A DNA stretch of 64,000 bases. Origin: Verpa conica. Lineage: Eukaryota; Ascomycota; Pezizomycetes; Pezizales; Morchellaceae. Position 1 is the first letter of the stretch. Each line of letters opens with the position of its first letter. The stretch is taken from contig JAUFSD010000021.1 in assembly GCA_033030425.1 (NCBI GenBank), positions 310,001 through 374,000 on the forward strand. Reading direction: 5' to 3'. The notes under the pieces are model-generated. The model had not been told where the DNA came from. It made no database searches and was given only the letters and a program-made list of their open reading frames with translations. Shown piece by piece: positions 14,801 through 27,806 of the stretch. Made by a program: the position numbers and the translations under genes.

Positions 14801-17800
14801 ATTCTGTACAAAATGTAGGTTTTGTGGAGTCTGAATCCGCCAGGGTACTATAATTTAGTGATATAGATTCAGTTACTTTGATCTAAATAACTTATACTAG
14901 GGTGGAATCATACACACAGCGATCGGCCAATATCTTCTAGTCTTCTTAGACCTTAGATAGGGGAATTCCTATACTTGATGGAGCGGGGATAGTCGGCGAG
15001 CTTAATTAGGCCGTGTCGTTAGGGCGATTTGACTCGTTAAGATATAAACTCGAGCCGGCTTGTTAGGAGCTTAGGCCTATAAACAGGTTAAACATAGGAG
15101 GTGGATATTCTCTAAGAAGCTTCCTTGGTTGTCGGGGCCCTAGGTTCTGACCGAAAACTTAAGTCGCCTGTTCGGGTAAAACTAGCAAGGTATAATCGAT
15201 TTACAAAGGTAGTGAGCTCTGATCTGACTGAGCTGATGATAAGATGGAGTTCCGAGAACGGTAGGCTTAGCTCAATAAACAGTGGTCTTGCGTTTCGCTT
15301 TGCTTTATCTTCTATATCCTATGTCCGCATCAGCTCTTCATCAGCCCCTATCGCCCAGAAACCGCTAACCCCAGAGCATAGATAAGACTCACCAAAGTTC
15401 TAACTCCTTAAAGGGCCCAATAGCTAGTAACACTGTCAACACTTGAGGCCTAAGATCAAGACGATTTTTGGGTCCGTTTAACGAAGAGCTCTTGTTTTGA
15501 TTGTCTAGAGCAAAGGGAAGGCGTTAAACGCTGGGTTGACATCGTGGCTGACTCAAGACCAATAGTGCCACTGTTAAAAACGTGAGCGTTTAGGTTAGGA
15601 TACTTCGAGATTAAGTTCCACAGTAGTATTAAGAACTTTCTGAGGTAAGCCTATAGAAAAATTTATCTCTATTAGGGTATGAAATTCTTATATAAGAGTA
15701 GCGCAATGAGTTTCTAGAGGCCCTCCGGCAGTGGTACATCCATGAGCTAAGTTAGCCGTGCTTAGGAGCCTAAGCTTTTAAACGCGATGCCACTAGCTTT
15801 GAGGATCTAGAATAAGTATAACAGGTTCTTTCAGCTGCCTAGACCCGGGTTAACGACCCTGGTCTTTCAAACTCCGCATAATACAGCAAATTACCATTGA
15901 TCTGAGTACTCTGGTAACGCTAGTTTGATAGTTAGTAGATCCAGGCTTGCTGTAGTGATGGTGATATATATTTCCTAATGCACGCTTAAGGTAGAAGCTG
16001 TTTTTTCGTCGTCAGTATTTCCGTTAGTATTTACATTACCAAAACGTATCCTGATCAGTATATAGGTACCCCAAATTAAGGCACGGATAGGGTGCTATAC
16101 GAAGAAATTTCCATATGTACAAGCATTCAAAAAGCACCAGGCGAGTAGCAGCCGCCCTGTTTCGACACCAGCACTTTCATATACGTATCTAGTCCTTTAA
16201 GCACTAGTATTATCAGTGCTGTTAATGTTAATAGTAGCTCGTTTACCGGTGAACTATAGGCTCAAGGTTTAGAAAAGTGAATATAAATTTCCTGGGTACA
16301 TCTAGGGTAGAAGCCATATCTTCTTTCTAGAATCACTTGGATCCTTAAACAGTGAATTTATCTTTGGGGAATGAGCTCATCGAATCCCCGTTAATTCTCC
16401 AGCCGAGGAGGACTCGTTAGCATTACCCACAGCTTTGGCTGGAGATGCGAGTTTAAGTTCAAGGCCTCAACACCTTTAACCCCAAACCATGAACGGGGAT
16501 TTGTAGTAACAGTCTAGGGCGTACCTAAAGTAGAAGCTGGATTATCAGTTTCCACGCTCTTGATCGGCTCCTCAACCATTTTAGCATCGACACAGCTCCT
16601 ATACCAGTAGCCATCGTGTACATGCTCGGTCTTAGCATATAATTCTAGGGAAATCAAGTAGAGTGGTCTTATCGAAAGGTATGAACGTAATAAAAACCAT
16701 CTTACCTTAAGAATCAAGCCAGGCTAAAACTCTTTAGTTAGAATATTACGCGCTTCAGCCCTCCCGGGACGTACACAGCACCAGTATAGGAACTGCGGGT
16801 TTACCAAGATAATCCTAGGTTAATAGATCTATGTATCGTTAATACCCACCTATGGTTAAAGTGGTTTATATGGAATATAACTTTAGGGAGTCTGGGGGAT
16901 CCTCATACGGAAGACTAACCAGAGCCTCTAGCCATCACTTAGAAAACACAAACTCCTTACGATATCCCGCAACATCACCCAGAAAATTCTAGCCTGAGTC
17001 GATTTTCATCAAAAAGAACTGTAAGGATAAACTGGGCTTCCTATTAGCAACAATTATCAGTGCTTATTGAGGCAAGCTTACAGCAGAAAGCTATCATTCG
17101 TTATTAGCTATCCTCAACCATCAACTATACCATCAAAACAATCGTATAGATGCACGACTTCAAAGAAATAAGGCTCTTACAGAGAAATAATCAAGCTCTA
17201 TCAATGCCTCGGCTAGAAAGAAGATCTAAGGGCCTCGAGACTCAATCCTAAGCATCTCCAACGCGAGATATGAGCGGTTTGGGCTTCGTAGGGGCGGCAA
17301 CAATATGAGTCTCTATCATATACCGGGAGTTATCCTTCGTCGCTAGTATCCACACTATTTCTCATCTCGCTCAGCCTTGTCTTGTCACTATACAAACTTG
17401 TCTATAAGTAAATCCCCATGCAAAGAGGGCTTACAGTCATGTCTCAGAGGCTTATCAGGAGTTGAAAACTATAATAGTAGAAAGCTTATCAAGATAAAGC
17501 GGGCCTCGTCAAGGTAGTTCGACACCGATGGCCTGTAGCGATGTTGGCAAAGATTGACAGAGAGAGGGGACATCGCAAGCTCTAAAGCAGGGGTTCCAGA
17601 AGTCTGGTTTAGGTGTCATGCCCAAACAGTGATAGATTCGGTCAAACACAGCCGGGTCTACGCTCAACGGGCATGCTATAATGTTCGATTGGAAACTGCA
17701 GCTCAGCACAAGACGGCCGGCCCCCAGTCCCAAATGGACATTGATATATACCTGGCCGAAATAAGAGCCGTTTGAGTGTGATGGCCGGTACAGTAGAGCC

Positions 17801-18990
17801 CATGTGATTCCAAGAAACCGAAACATATGCAGAGAGGGTTCTCGGTGTCCTGGCTATTGTCGTCGTCATCTTTCTAGGATATACCCTGCATAGGCCGCAG
17901 GAGTTGTTAAGCAGCGAAACAGTCATTACCTAGGGTTAGAAACCACTTAACAAACCCAGTTCCTCGAATTGTATTAATGTCCCAGAATTCACTATTCTGT
18001 GGCATCTTTCACCTCGATACAAATTCACCTTATGGGCTATCCTTATTGGTGCCTCCTACTTTAGATCACCCAGATCCTTTATGCATTCATCAGCTATGCA
18101 GTCTTGTTTTTTGTTTTTTTTTCTTCGAAAGCAAACGCGATCTCCCCACGTATCTAGACTCAGAACCAGTGTTGACTTCTAGCGATCAGTGATTGTTGCC
18201 TAGACGACGGGTAAATTGACTGCTGGAAGGCCCGTGAACATTAGTGGCTTCGACTAAACAGCGAACCGGACCTTGTCATCCATCAGTCATAATCTCCGGG
18301 CTTTACGGCTCTGTCCCGTCTGTCTGGGACTTACCAGCAGTACTTCCGGAAACATCAAAGCTTTTGTTGCTCCTAAGCTTCATCGAGTATTCAATCACCA
18401 CTGGCCTTTGAGCAAGTGTGCTGGGAGTGTTTGGAAAGCCACTAGCTACGCCACACCTGGGGCTAAGTGACGCTCGAGCGTGTTAATCCAGTAACCGCGG
18501 GATGTCTCATACTGGGCTTGACTCGATCCTGTACCGTGCAGAGGCGGACGCGCTTGCGGAGTTTGTACATACTTTGTTTGTTGACAGTTCCTCCTCCTGA
18601 GCTGTCACTGTCACTGTTGATCTCCCATAGAAGCTTGTTCCAAATACCTTCCATCGAAGTCCATCCCCAGTGTGAGTGTGTGAGTGAATTGAATTGAATT
18701 CGTCTGGTCATCGTGAGTTTTAATTCATCTATTTCCACGCTCCAATTTTTCTGTTTTGCTACTTTCCCTTCTGCCAGCTTTCTTTCATCAACGTTCTGTT
18801 TGTCTCTTTTCTCCCTGCTAAAATCTTTGGTTTTCTTTCATGGGCTAACTTTATCGACCAAATATCCAGCACTCGTAACAACATCATTTAACCTACACAA
18901 AGCCATCAACCTATAACGAGTAATCCCCTTACAAACCACCCTCATTTCAGCTCTCCCAGGACACCATTCTCCACTCCACTTCTCACCCCT
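2888..18990. other. Gene desert, about 16 kb
   Basis: I find no gene I can support. All six frames are broken by stops at short intervals, the longest open frames (about 100 codons near 17.5-17.9 kb) overlap each other on opposite strands, and none resembles a known family. The stretch holds homopolymers: poly-C near 8360 and 8761, poly-G near 10286, and an A/T block near 7702. From 18.7 to 19.0 kb the plus strand becomes pyrimidine-rich, typical of a fungal promoter and 5' UTR for the next gene. Minus-strand readings around 15.98, 16.30 and 16.53 kb share a short A-S-T-L peptide in otherwise broken frames, which may be a trace of one decayed repeat ORF. I could not recognise terminal repeats. 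Confidence 0.6.
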
Positions 18991-19011
18991 GGACCAGCCC
19001 CCACCGCTACA

Positions 19012-19598
19012 ATGACCACTATCTCCCATCAGCAGCAACAGCAGCCATCATCCTCTCCACCCTCTGTACCCTCGCCTCAAGCTCTTGCGTCCCGTGGTCG
19101 TCGCCCTGCGCTAATACCCCACAACGCTGACCTCTCACTCTCACTCTCAGCCGCTGCCACGGCCCTCGGAATGGCATCGTATTCACCGAACCGTGCACGG
19201 GGCACTAGCGGTGGTAGTGGAAGTCTATTATGGGTACTTCCGTCATCAACCCCCCCGACGGCGTGGACTGCAGGGGAGGTACTGGAGCACAGGTGGGAGG
19301 ATGGAGGGGCATGTGACCTTGATGATGATGAGCGGGAAGTTGTGAGGAGCCTTGTTGTGAAGGATGTGTTTTCGTGGGTATGTATACTTTACCGACGGGC
19401 TGATTGGTGGGACGAGGGGGCTGATATAATCGGTAGGTAAACGAGACGGACAGTGACCAACCACGAACTCAACTGCAGAAGACGAAGATACCAGAGACTG
19501 CACCTACATCTCCATTGAGCGGGAACTTTCCTGAAGAGATGGAGTTCCGCAGACGCCGGCTGCAGGAAGCAGAGAGGGAGATGGGAAATAAGCGATAA
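19012..19598 (+). CDS. Hypothetical fungal protein, two exons, 161 aa
   Basis: Exon 1 is 19012-19377, the intron 19378-19478 (GTATGT donor, CTGCAG acceptor), and exon 2 is 19479-19598 ending in TAA. The phase closes (122 + 39 codons). The ATG follows a long pyrimidine-rich leader. The protein starts with a Gln/Ser/Pro-rich tract (five Gln at residues 6-10), has a small-residue segment (LSLSAAATALGMASYSP), an acidic run (DLDDDER), and a charged, probably helical end (EMEFRRRRLQEAEREMG). There is no signal peptide or obvious membrane segment. I do not recognise the family. Support comes from the splice signals, a sensible C-terminus after splicing, and G/C-rich coding-like composition unlike its surroundings. 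Confidence 0.6.
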
Positions 19599-21576
19599 AC
19601 ACCACGATACAGACTCGAGCTACGATCCCAAACTCAAAATTAAAAAAAAAAAACGATTGACGATTATGACGATAAACGATTATTAACGAACTTACTACGG
19701 CTATGATGATGACAGTTATGATTATGACTTACAATGCTTTGAATGTTTTGTTCTTTTCCCCTTTTGCATCCTTGAGCGAGCATATACGTGCGGGTATACT
19801 TTTATTTTTCTTTGCGGCATTTCCTACCGGCAGGGTGGGTTTATAATAATGTTTCTATTTATTTCTAGCTTGGACGGATTTTTTGATTTATGGTTCTGTT
19901 TGCCCTGGAGTGGTTCTAGGGAGCTATACACCGGGTAATTTTTGTATAACGTTGACGGGGAGAGATGTGCTGGTTTTAATTCACCTCAAAAGTTAATTGT
20001 CTGCAAACATATTACCCTAGTCTTTGAGTGTGACGATACTGTGTGGGATACTGAATTCGTACAGATGAGCTAACTTTAAAACCTAACCCTGGGAATTGAT
20101 CGTTGTGTTTATTATAGCCGATGATATATAGAGGTGGGCACTGCGCATATGATATAGCAGGAACAGCTCTTCATGTGCTTGTTATAATTGGTAAATGTGA
20201 AATAATATCGGGAATGTGGAAATAAGCAATACGTCTTTCAGCTTGTGTTTTAGGGTTAGACTACCCAGTGCGTCTCAAGAAGGTGGCAAATGCGGGTTAG
20301 CCTAACCCAATTTCGATTACAAAAAGCTGCCGCTTTTTTTTCTTTCGAAACTGGCAAAACCCTATTTCCTCCCCACTCGGAAAAAAAAACTAACTGCTGG
20401 CAAAAGGAAGAATAGGATTGGCAATCAAACCATTACTGCAGCACTGCAGTGCCGCAATCTCTGCCCCCAACGCATCACGAGCAATCAAATGAGGGGGAAA
20501 TGGAGGGGAGCACGCGTATTTTCTTTTTAGATTCCGATCAGGTACTTTTTTCAAGATGTTCATCAGAATGCCCTAGCCAGCTGGTCTTGGCTATCCCTGT
20601 ACTTTGTATTCTGTCAAGTGACATGGCTGCATATTAAAATTTCCTTAGTTCCTCCAATGGTACCAGAGATACGGGAAAGCTCTATTTTAGGACGGCTGAG
20701 AGGAGAGAGGCGGGGAATATGTTATCATAAGATCGAGCTGAAACAATAGTTGTATTTTAGACATGGTATATCACTCGGTATTTTTCTGAGGTTCGGTAAA
20801 TGGTCATTTGTGCCGTTGTGGGGATATATAAATTTCCTAAGGGAAGTCATTATATTAATAAGCTGATAGAGTTGTAGTAACTCTCAAAACATTCAGTTTA
20901 TGGCTATTTAGGCTTGTGGTAGAAGTCTGTACCTAGGAGGCATGGTCCCGGGATAGATCGAAGAATTAAGAAAGTTAGTACTAGCTCATCTCGCCCATTA
21001 AGAGCCCTAGAATTACTTAATTACTAGTACCCTCTGCCTTCACTAGTATTTAAATCCCATATATCCCAGACTTCTGTGAGTCGTCCTACATTTAATTAAG
21101 AAGACCCGAGGGAATTTTTCATAATTCTTAGTAAAAATTATACTCTCTTTATCTGAATTCGTGTTGGTTTCTATATATTAAATATTGATTAGGCATTGAA
21201 TAATGGAAAGAACATAAAATACTAGGAGCGTATGCATGATCATCTTATTTTACTAAAATTCTGTTTTACGACCTTATATAGGTTTGGAGAAGTTTGGAGA
21301 TACAAAGCATCAAAGTCAGCTATATTAGCTAAACCCTGAATAGATCTAGATAGGGATACGAATGATATTTTTTATCATTTTTTTGATATTTGTAAGTAAA
21401 GGGGTAAAGAAATGCTTTGAGAGAGACAAGACTAAAAGATGTACAGAAATATGTAAAGACAATTTGAGAGGACGGTCTACATCTCTGGGGAGATCAAAAA
21501 CTAAAGAGAAATGGAAGAGAAAGGTGATTATACTAATAGACAATGTAAGGGATAGACCTAGTCCCATGTATTCAGA
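19599..21576. other. Intergenic, no gene seen
   Basis: A/T-rich sequence with poly-A runs (19640, 20383) and one copy of the TATCACTCG motif at 20769-20777. Short open frames here have no coding character. Confidence 0.5.
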
Positions 21577-24092
21577 GTCCCCTCTATTAACTTGAATATA
21601 TATTTCTATATGTCTGAGCTCCCTCGCTATAGATAATGGTGTCTTTCCATTAGCGGTATGTGCAAAGGGATTTCTATTATGCTCTATGAGTATATTCACA
21701 TTCTCGACGCCAGCTACTCTGTGCGCTGCATTGTATCTATTTTTACTAACGACACAAATACCAGCTCCCTCTCAAGAAAAAAAATTGAATATCTTCTCGT
21801 GCACCCTTACTGCCGCCTGAACAATTGGTGCTTGTTCAAAAAAGTCAACACTGGTGATGTTCGCCCTATTCTTAAGGGCACGGAATGCATCATGGTCGAA
21901 AAAGACTGCCTAGTATGGGGGGTCTACCCGACGTGATTTTTTGCCTTAATATCGGCCCTATTCTTAATTAAGAGCCGAATCGCATTCAAATTGCCATTAT
22001 TTGCCGCCCAAGCCAAGAATGTGACTCCGTATGTGTCTTGAGCCAATATATTGGCACCTTTCTTAACTAGCAATCCAATAGTTTCTTCTCTGCCTTGGCC
22101 TAATGCGCCCTCTAGAGATGTACGCCTAAGTTTATCTCTGTAGTTAATGTTGGCTCCTTTACTGATTAAAAAGCGTACCATATCTAAAATCCTAGGGGTT
22201 TCTGTATAGTGTAGCGGTGTTCGGCCCTCATAATCCTTTCCTTCTATATCATAAGTTTCAAGGAGTATTTGAGTATCTCTAGTGTGTCTTAAGTATGCTG
22301 CTGTGCGAAGCGGAAAGTGTTCTATATATGGTTTGGTATCGCCAATGTCTTCCCCATTCGAGCCCTCATTAACCTGGTGATAAGATTTAAGGCCTCCGGA
22401 ATTTCTCAAATATTTAACAAGATCCAAGATAAGGACCCAACCCCATAATGTGTAGCTTAGAAAGGATGCATTTGTTTTTGATCTTTAAAAGCATCAGAGC
22501 CTTTGCAGAGACCTTCGACGAATACATCGGGGGAAAGGTAAGTTTTAAAAACCATTGAAAGTTCAAATTCAGTTTCTTTGGGGATCAAAGCCTTTTGCCT
22601 AAGGTAATCCTCGTGGTAAAATAGGCCAGGCGAACGGTGTTTGTGTTTTTCTCGATGGTCACAAGGCCAGTACAGACATCTAACAGTGTTGTTCATCTAG
22701 CTCATCCAACTCATATCGATTCGGCTCCAGTGAAGCCACGTTGAGAATTTTACTGGTGGTAAGCACTCGTCGTGCCTTCATAATCTATCTCGGGAATTTG
22801 ATTGCTAGATCTGAACAACCTTTGGGCTGGCCGCGAATATTTTCTATTACCCTGTTGTATGTAGGGTCTAGAGGCCTCTCATCGATAATGGAGCTCTTAA
22901 TCTTTTCTAACACTGCAAGTGTCTGTTTTGAACTTATCTACTGACGGAGGTACTCGATATAGAAATAAATAAGTAGAAAGCTATTCCTTATTAATAAATT
23001 AAAGGCTGTCCTCGATGATAAGAATCATACATTCCCTCCACATAATCAGTAATATCGGTGGTGATTCTTCTCTTAGCTGATCAAAGTTGAAGGAACCACT
23101 TTGGTCTCGGGTTTTTAGCGACTCCTTTATTGATATAAATTCTTGAATCTTCGTCCTGGGCTGGCAATTCGGTTTTTGCCATATTGTAATATTGCAATAA
23201 GTGTCCTGGATATCTTTTGGGTGTGGCAGGTTAGTTAAGAAAGCACTGGGGCCATCATATCCTAAGATGAAATAGAGGGGGAGGTTCACCCTACTAAATC
23301 TCTAGATCGGCCTCATCTAAGTATCAAAAGGGGGGGGAAAGTCTGGCCAAACGGCCTTGACACAGAAAGTAGACAAGTGTATAACTGTTCAAGGTTAGGT
23401 TCCTTGTTTTTCGGCACTAACTCGTCATATATAATGCTAATATGGACGGGAAGTTTGGGTATTTGGCATGGGAGTTGTTTTTACTAAGCTTCTAAGAACG
23501 TTTAGGGGTTTCTGTTGATCCCTTTCTTTAAAGCCAAAGTATATATAAGCGGCTCTGTGATTTGATTCTTTTGCCTTATCCTGGGAATTTTGGGTGACAA
23601 TAGGACTGTAGTAGAAACGGGTCTTCTTATCAACTGTGATAAATATGGAATTGGGACGTAAATAATTGCTGTCTCTTGAAAAGCCACATTTCCGTGCCTT
23701 CTTGCCTTCTCCCGATGATGTCTAGGTGCTTTGTCTATTGGCTCTGAGCATAACTAGCTGAGAACGACCCTTCATTTTCTGGCTAGTCGTCCGGAAGTTA
23801 ATCAGCCTATATCTTTAGGCTTTGTGAAATAACGGTAGGGAAGTAGTATTTGTGAACAGATAATAGATAAATCAAGAGATAAATGAAATCTGTAAAGCAT
23901 ATCTGGTTGTGGGTTCCTATCGACATAGTCTCGCAAAGCAATGAGGACCTTCATAAGCGAACTAAACTCATCCACAAAGTCCTGAGTATCCTTCGGCTTT
24001 ACACCACCAATGGATTCGTAGGCCATGGACGATATCTGCCCAGCAGGTTGTAAGGTACTGACAATGCTCGCTGTTAATGTAGTCAGGGGATC
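21577..24092 (-). pseudogene. Decayed NLR/STAND gene: Helo-like N-domain, NACHT, ankyrin repeats
   Basis: Read on the minus strand, the pieces of a fungal NLR appear in the usual order but in changing frames. Near 24092-23880 is a STAND N-terminal (Helo-like) domain beginning DPLTTLTASIVSTLQPAG and running to ALRDYVDRNPQP. Near 23620-23530 is the NACHT core strand AYIYFGFKERDQQKPLNVL. From 23465 to about 23330 a linker ends in PFGQTFP, where the family has the FD-x-T-F-L-V-F-D-A-L-D-E region. Near 23170-23010 is ELPAQDED and ITDYVEG. Near 22690-22450 is the post-NACHT block (TYLSPDVFVEGLC). At 22430-21930 there are about five ankyrin repeats, and another at 21699-21577. At least four frame changes and several in-frame stops separate them. 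The methionine expected before DPLTTL is absent (an AAC codon precedes it). The P-loop is not recognisable; SGEGKKA near 23725 may be its remnant. Intact relatives detect non-self or trigger fungal cell death. Confidence 0.8.
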
Positions 24093-24722
24093 GTTTGGTC
24101 TCCGGTTTCAGCAACTGGAGGATCTCCGAGGGATGGGGAAAATCCCCCGCATTATGTAGTGCTGATGGTATGAGTGTTTATCTGCTGTGCCACTCTCGTG
24201 CATATATGGAGATAATTTTTGGCTATGGCGCTAGACCTATTTTGGTGGTTTTTTGTTGGCGGGGAGTGGGTGGGATATAAATAAGGACACAGTAGTTGGA
24301 AGGATTAGGCAATACATCGTAAGGTTTGGTGGGTATTAGGTATCTTCCTGCAAGACCTAGAGTGGCCAACATACATAAGTTAGTGATAGAAGTCTATCTG
24401 GGGGGAGGAGGATTGCCTCAAAAAAAGACTTCAATCTCCGATGGGAAATCTAGTTATGCAATTGGAAGTTTAGGCTAAATCATGATTCGAGTGATATCCC
24501 CCAAGTCTAACCTATGGGTCATTGCAGAGACTGAAGGCGCATTAGGTGCTAACCTCACCTGCTACTTTTTTATGTCCGGGTATAGAGCTAGACAAAATAT
24601 TATAATAGCTAGGTCTATTAGAGTAATGTGAATAAAAGGTCAGGATGTCTTATAAAGTCAGTATTGAATAAAACAAGTTCAATTAAATCATACAATATCA
24701 CTCTGATTATAGAGGACAATCT

Positions 24723-24728
24723 CACGTG
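24723..24728. promoter_or_regulatory. CACGTG E-box upstream of the ketoreductase gene
   Basis: A palindromic CACGTG followed by AC sits 85 bp before the start codon at 24813. bHLH factors of the Cbf1/SREBP type bind this core in fungi. Use as a promoter site is inference. The same core occurs twice in tandem near 28345 without a clear target gene. Confidence 0.35.
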
Positions 24729-24812
24729 ACACGAGAAATTTCGCGTAGATACACGTCGCCCCTGTCAATCCCCAATTCTCTCATCCCCATCCCACACACC
24801 TGACAAAATCCG

Positions 24813-25952
24813 ATGCAACTCTCACTCCCCGCCGCAACACCACTAACTATTGCCGCTGCTACCGTCGCTGCTGTTACTATACCTACTACCGTATTCAACA
24901 TGTTCTGGAGCAAGAATAGGCTGCCTGTTGATGGGCGAGTAAGTCCCCCTATTCGCTCGGGAGTGAGATGAGCTAAATGCTAACAACACATTGCGAGGTA
25001 GTTAGTCGTAATAACAGGTGGTTCCCAAGGAATGGGACTCTCCACCGCCAAAATCCTTGCAAAGAAAGGTGCGAATATTGCCATAGTCGCTAGAGACGCT
25101 GGAAAGCTAGCCCGCGCCCTCGAGGAGATCGAGGCTGCCGCATTACGGCCCGGAGAACAGAAATTTATGTTTGTCAGCGCGGACCTAACTCGTAGTACTG
25201 AATGCCGGCGTATGTTGGAGGAGATCCGTGCGTGGGGAGGTGTACCGGATATTGTATGGACATGCGCGGGTGCTGCGGTTCCGGGGTATTTCAAGGATAT
25301 GGACTCGGATCTTCTCGAGCGACAGGTGCAGACGAATTATTTCTCGGTTATGCATACTGCCCACGCTGCAATTAATATGATGACTGCATCTCCACTCCCA
25401 GCAGGTGCTCCGCAAAGACATTTGATTTTTACGTCTACGGTGATGGCGTTCTATACTATTGCGGGATATAACGCTTATTCACCTGCTAAGGCTGCGATCA
25501 GGACGCTGGCGGATGGACTTAGGCAGGAGTGTCTTTTGTATGATATCGATGTGCATTGTTGTTTTCCAGGGACAATCTACTCTCCTGGGTTTGAAATTGA
25601 GCAGCAGACGAAGCCTGAGTTGACAAAGATTCTAGAGGGGAGCGATGAGGGTCAAACACCAGATGTTGTGGCGGAGACTTGTATCACGAGGTTAGAGAAG
25701 GGTCAGACTTTAGTAGTCACTACTTTGTTAGGGGAGGCGATGAGAGGGGCAAGCTGGGGGGGGAGCCCAAGGGGTTCATGGTGGTGGGATACGATAATGT
25801 CGTGGGTTGTGGCAGTTGTGTGGTTGTTTATGGGGGGCATGATGGATGGTGATGTGAAGAATTATGTCAAGAAGCACGGGGTGCCTGTAAAGGGACAAAA
25901 AGGGACGAGAGGAATTGGAGGGCCGGGGGAGAGGACGCAGATGTTTCTTTGA
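24813..25952 (+). CDS. TSC10: 3-ketodihydrosphingosine reductase (Tsc10/KDSR)
   Basis: Exon 1 is 24813-24938 (42 codons), the intron 24939-25001 (GTAAGT...TAG), exon 2 25002-25952, giving 358 aa. The enzyme reduces 3-ketosphinganine to sphinganine with NADPH at the ER, the second step of sphingolipid synthesis. The protein has an N-terminal hydrophobic anchor (ATPLTIAAATVAAVTIPTTV), then a Rossmann start (VVITGGSQGMG), the CAGAA strand, a catalytic Ser/Tyr/Lys set (Y-S-P-A-K after TIAGYNA), and a C-terminal membrane segment (IMSWVVAVVWLFMGGMM) typical of fungal Tsc10. Length fits the family. ALG5 follows on the same strand after about 650 bp, so the two are probably separate transcription units. 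It could only otherwise be another ER short-chain dehydrogenase, but both membrane ends and the active site favour Tsc10. Confidence 0.9.
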
Positions 25953-26608
25953 TTCATTTTGGGGGTCTAGAAGGGGGGTAAAATGGAATATCTGGCGCGA
26001 GGTTAATTCATAATAGTTATTCTGGGAAGAATTCAGTACTATGGGCCAATCGAATGGGGGTTCATATATATAAAGAACTATTGGTTTATGAGAGGGACTT
26101 GGGGTCAAAAGGATCGAGTGAAATTCCATGACTAGCCAAGGGGTGAGCGGCAAGACGGCAGCAATAATCTCAGTACGGAAGGGTCAGGAACGCGAAGCAA
26201 AGTTAATCATAGCCTAACTAAGAGCTACGAAAGAGCAAAGGGATAACAAATAATACACCGAGCTGAGATTCTGTATCAACAGCATAAGAAAGACCCCACA
26301 CACCCAATATAGCAGGGAGTACAGTATGTGGTACGCAGCTTGGAGTCGTCAGCAGCCGGCCAACCACCCGGGCTCTTTCCGTGCCAAGACGCCAAGGCAT
26401 GCGGCTCCGGTAGCTGGCCCTAAAGTTAACACCTCTCCTCTCCTCAGGCCCAAGACCTCCACTCCCGCAGTCACCCCCTCCTCCACTCTCTCTTGTGTTT
26501 AGTCTACCCACCTATATACACTCTCTATAAACATCTACTATCTCTATTTATACGCAATCTCCACCTTAACACAACGGCGAAGCTTTCGGATTCCCCTTTT
26601 CGCCCATC
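25953..26608. other. Intergenic between TSC10 and ALG5
   Basis: Terminator of TSC10 and promoter of ALG5. From 26450 to 26600 the plus strand is rich in C and T, as expected of a fungal promoter near its start site. No other gene is visible. Confidence 0.5.
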
Positions 26609-27806
26609 ATGGGCGAATCCGTTCCTTTCGTCCCCCCTATGGCGCTCCCACTCGGCGCGCTGCAGTTTCTAAGGCAGGCATCTGCGAGTGTAGTCTTAAC
26701 TGGCATACTCGGACTTCTTGTAATTGGGGTCTTTGCTGTCAGTCCACTTCTCCTACGCTAGCTATTATTACCTCTCTAATTCGTCGGAGTTAAATAGTCC
26801 TACCTCCTCATTCTACTGGTCGCACACACACCCCGCCTAGAAACATCTGATGAGAAGCTCTATAAGACCGTTACAAGCGCTGGTGCTATTTCTTCCTCTC
26901 GTCTCCTCCCAGATGTTTTCAGCACTGCCTCAAAAGCGACACTTCGCATCTCCGTCGTTGTCCCCGCGTATAACGAGAGCGAGCGCATCCCTGAGATGTT
27001 GGCTGAGGCAGTCGACCACCTCCACGTTGTTCATCCGAATAGCTGGGAAATTCTGATTGTCGATGACGGGTCTACTGATTCTACCTCTACCGTTGCGCTT
27101 GAATGGGCGCGCAAGCGGATGGCTTCGCATAAAGACATTAAAGAGGATCAGATCCGGGTCTGTGTTTTGTCCAAGAATCGTGGAAAGGGGGGCGCAGTTA
27201 CACATGGCATGAGGCATGTTAGAGGGGAATACGCGGTGTTCGCTGATGCTGATGGGGCGAGTCGGTTTGAGGATTTGGCAGCATTGTTCAAGGATATTAA
27301 GAAGGTGGAAGTTAAGGGGTATGGGATTGCTGTAGGGAGTAGGGCACATATGGTTAACACTGATGCGGTTGTCAAGGTACGTTTTTCTATTTACTTATAG
27401 GATTTACGATTACTATATTCTATTTTTAGTCCTAACTAACCCTAACCCACAGCGCTCCTTCATCCGTAACCTCCTTATGCACTCTTTCCATACACTTATC
27501 CGTACTTTCGGCATCCGACACATTGGCGATACCCAGTGTGGTTTTAAGCTCCTTTCGCGTTCAGCTATTAAAGCAATTTTTCCATACATGCACACCGAAG
27601 GCTGGTTATTTGATATTGAAATGCTGCTGTTGGCAATGTATAAGGGGATTCCAGTGGCTGAGGTACCAATAACGTGGCACGAGGTTGGTGGGAGTAAGGT
27701 GCGTTTGGTGCAAGATAGTCTTAGGATGGCATGGGATTTGGGGGTTGTGAGGGGGGGTTATTGGTGGGGAGTTTATAAAGTTGGTAGGGGGGGCCTGAAG
27801 AATTGA
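26609..27806 (+). CDS. ALG5: Dolichyl-phosphate beta-glucosyltransferase (Alg5)
   Basis: Three exons: 26609-26737, 26798-27376, 27453-27806. Introns are 60 nt (GTCAGT...ATAG) and 76 nt (GTACGT...CCCACAG with a CTAAC branch site), and the phases give 353 aa. Alg5 moves glucose from UDP-glucose to dolichyl phosphate on the cytosolic ER face, supplying the donor for N-glycan glucosylation. The intron 1 position is supported because joining exon 1 to [13 protein letters not shown] completes one N-terminal membrane helix. Family GT2 motifs follow: [50 protein letters not shown] and [16 protein letters not shown] and DDG supply metal and nucleotide binding. Nothing is missing compared with the family, and the gene looks functional. 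Confidence 0.93.

Noticed and set aside
17509..17926. Three overlapping open frames of 73-105 codons
   Set aside because: They lie on opposite strands over the same bases, and none has splice context or family motifs.
27434..27452. Telomere-like CCCTAACCC
   Set aside because: It is part of the branch site and acceptor of ALG5 intron 2; other copies (14471, 36807) are single units.
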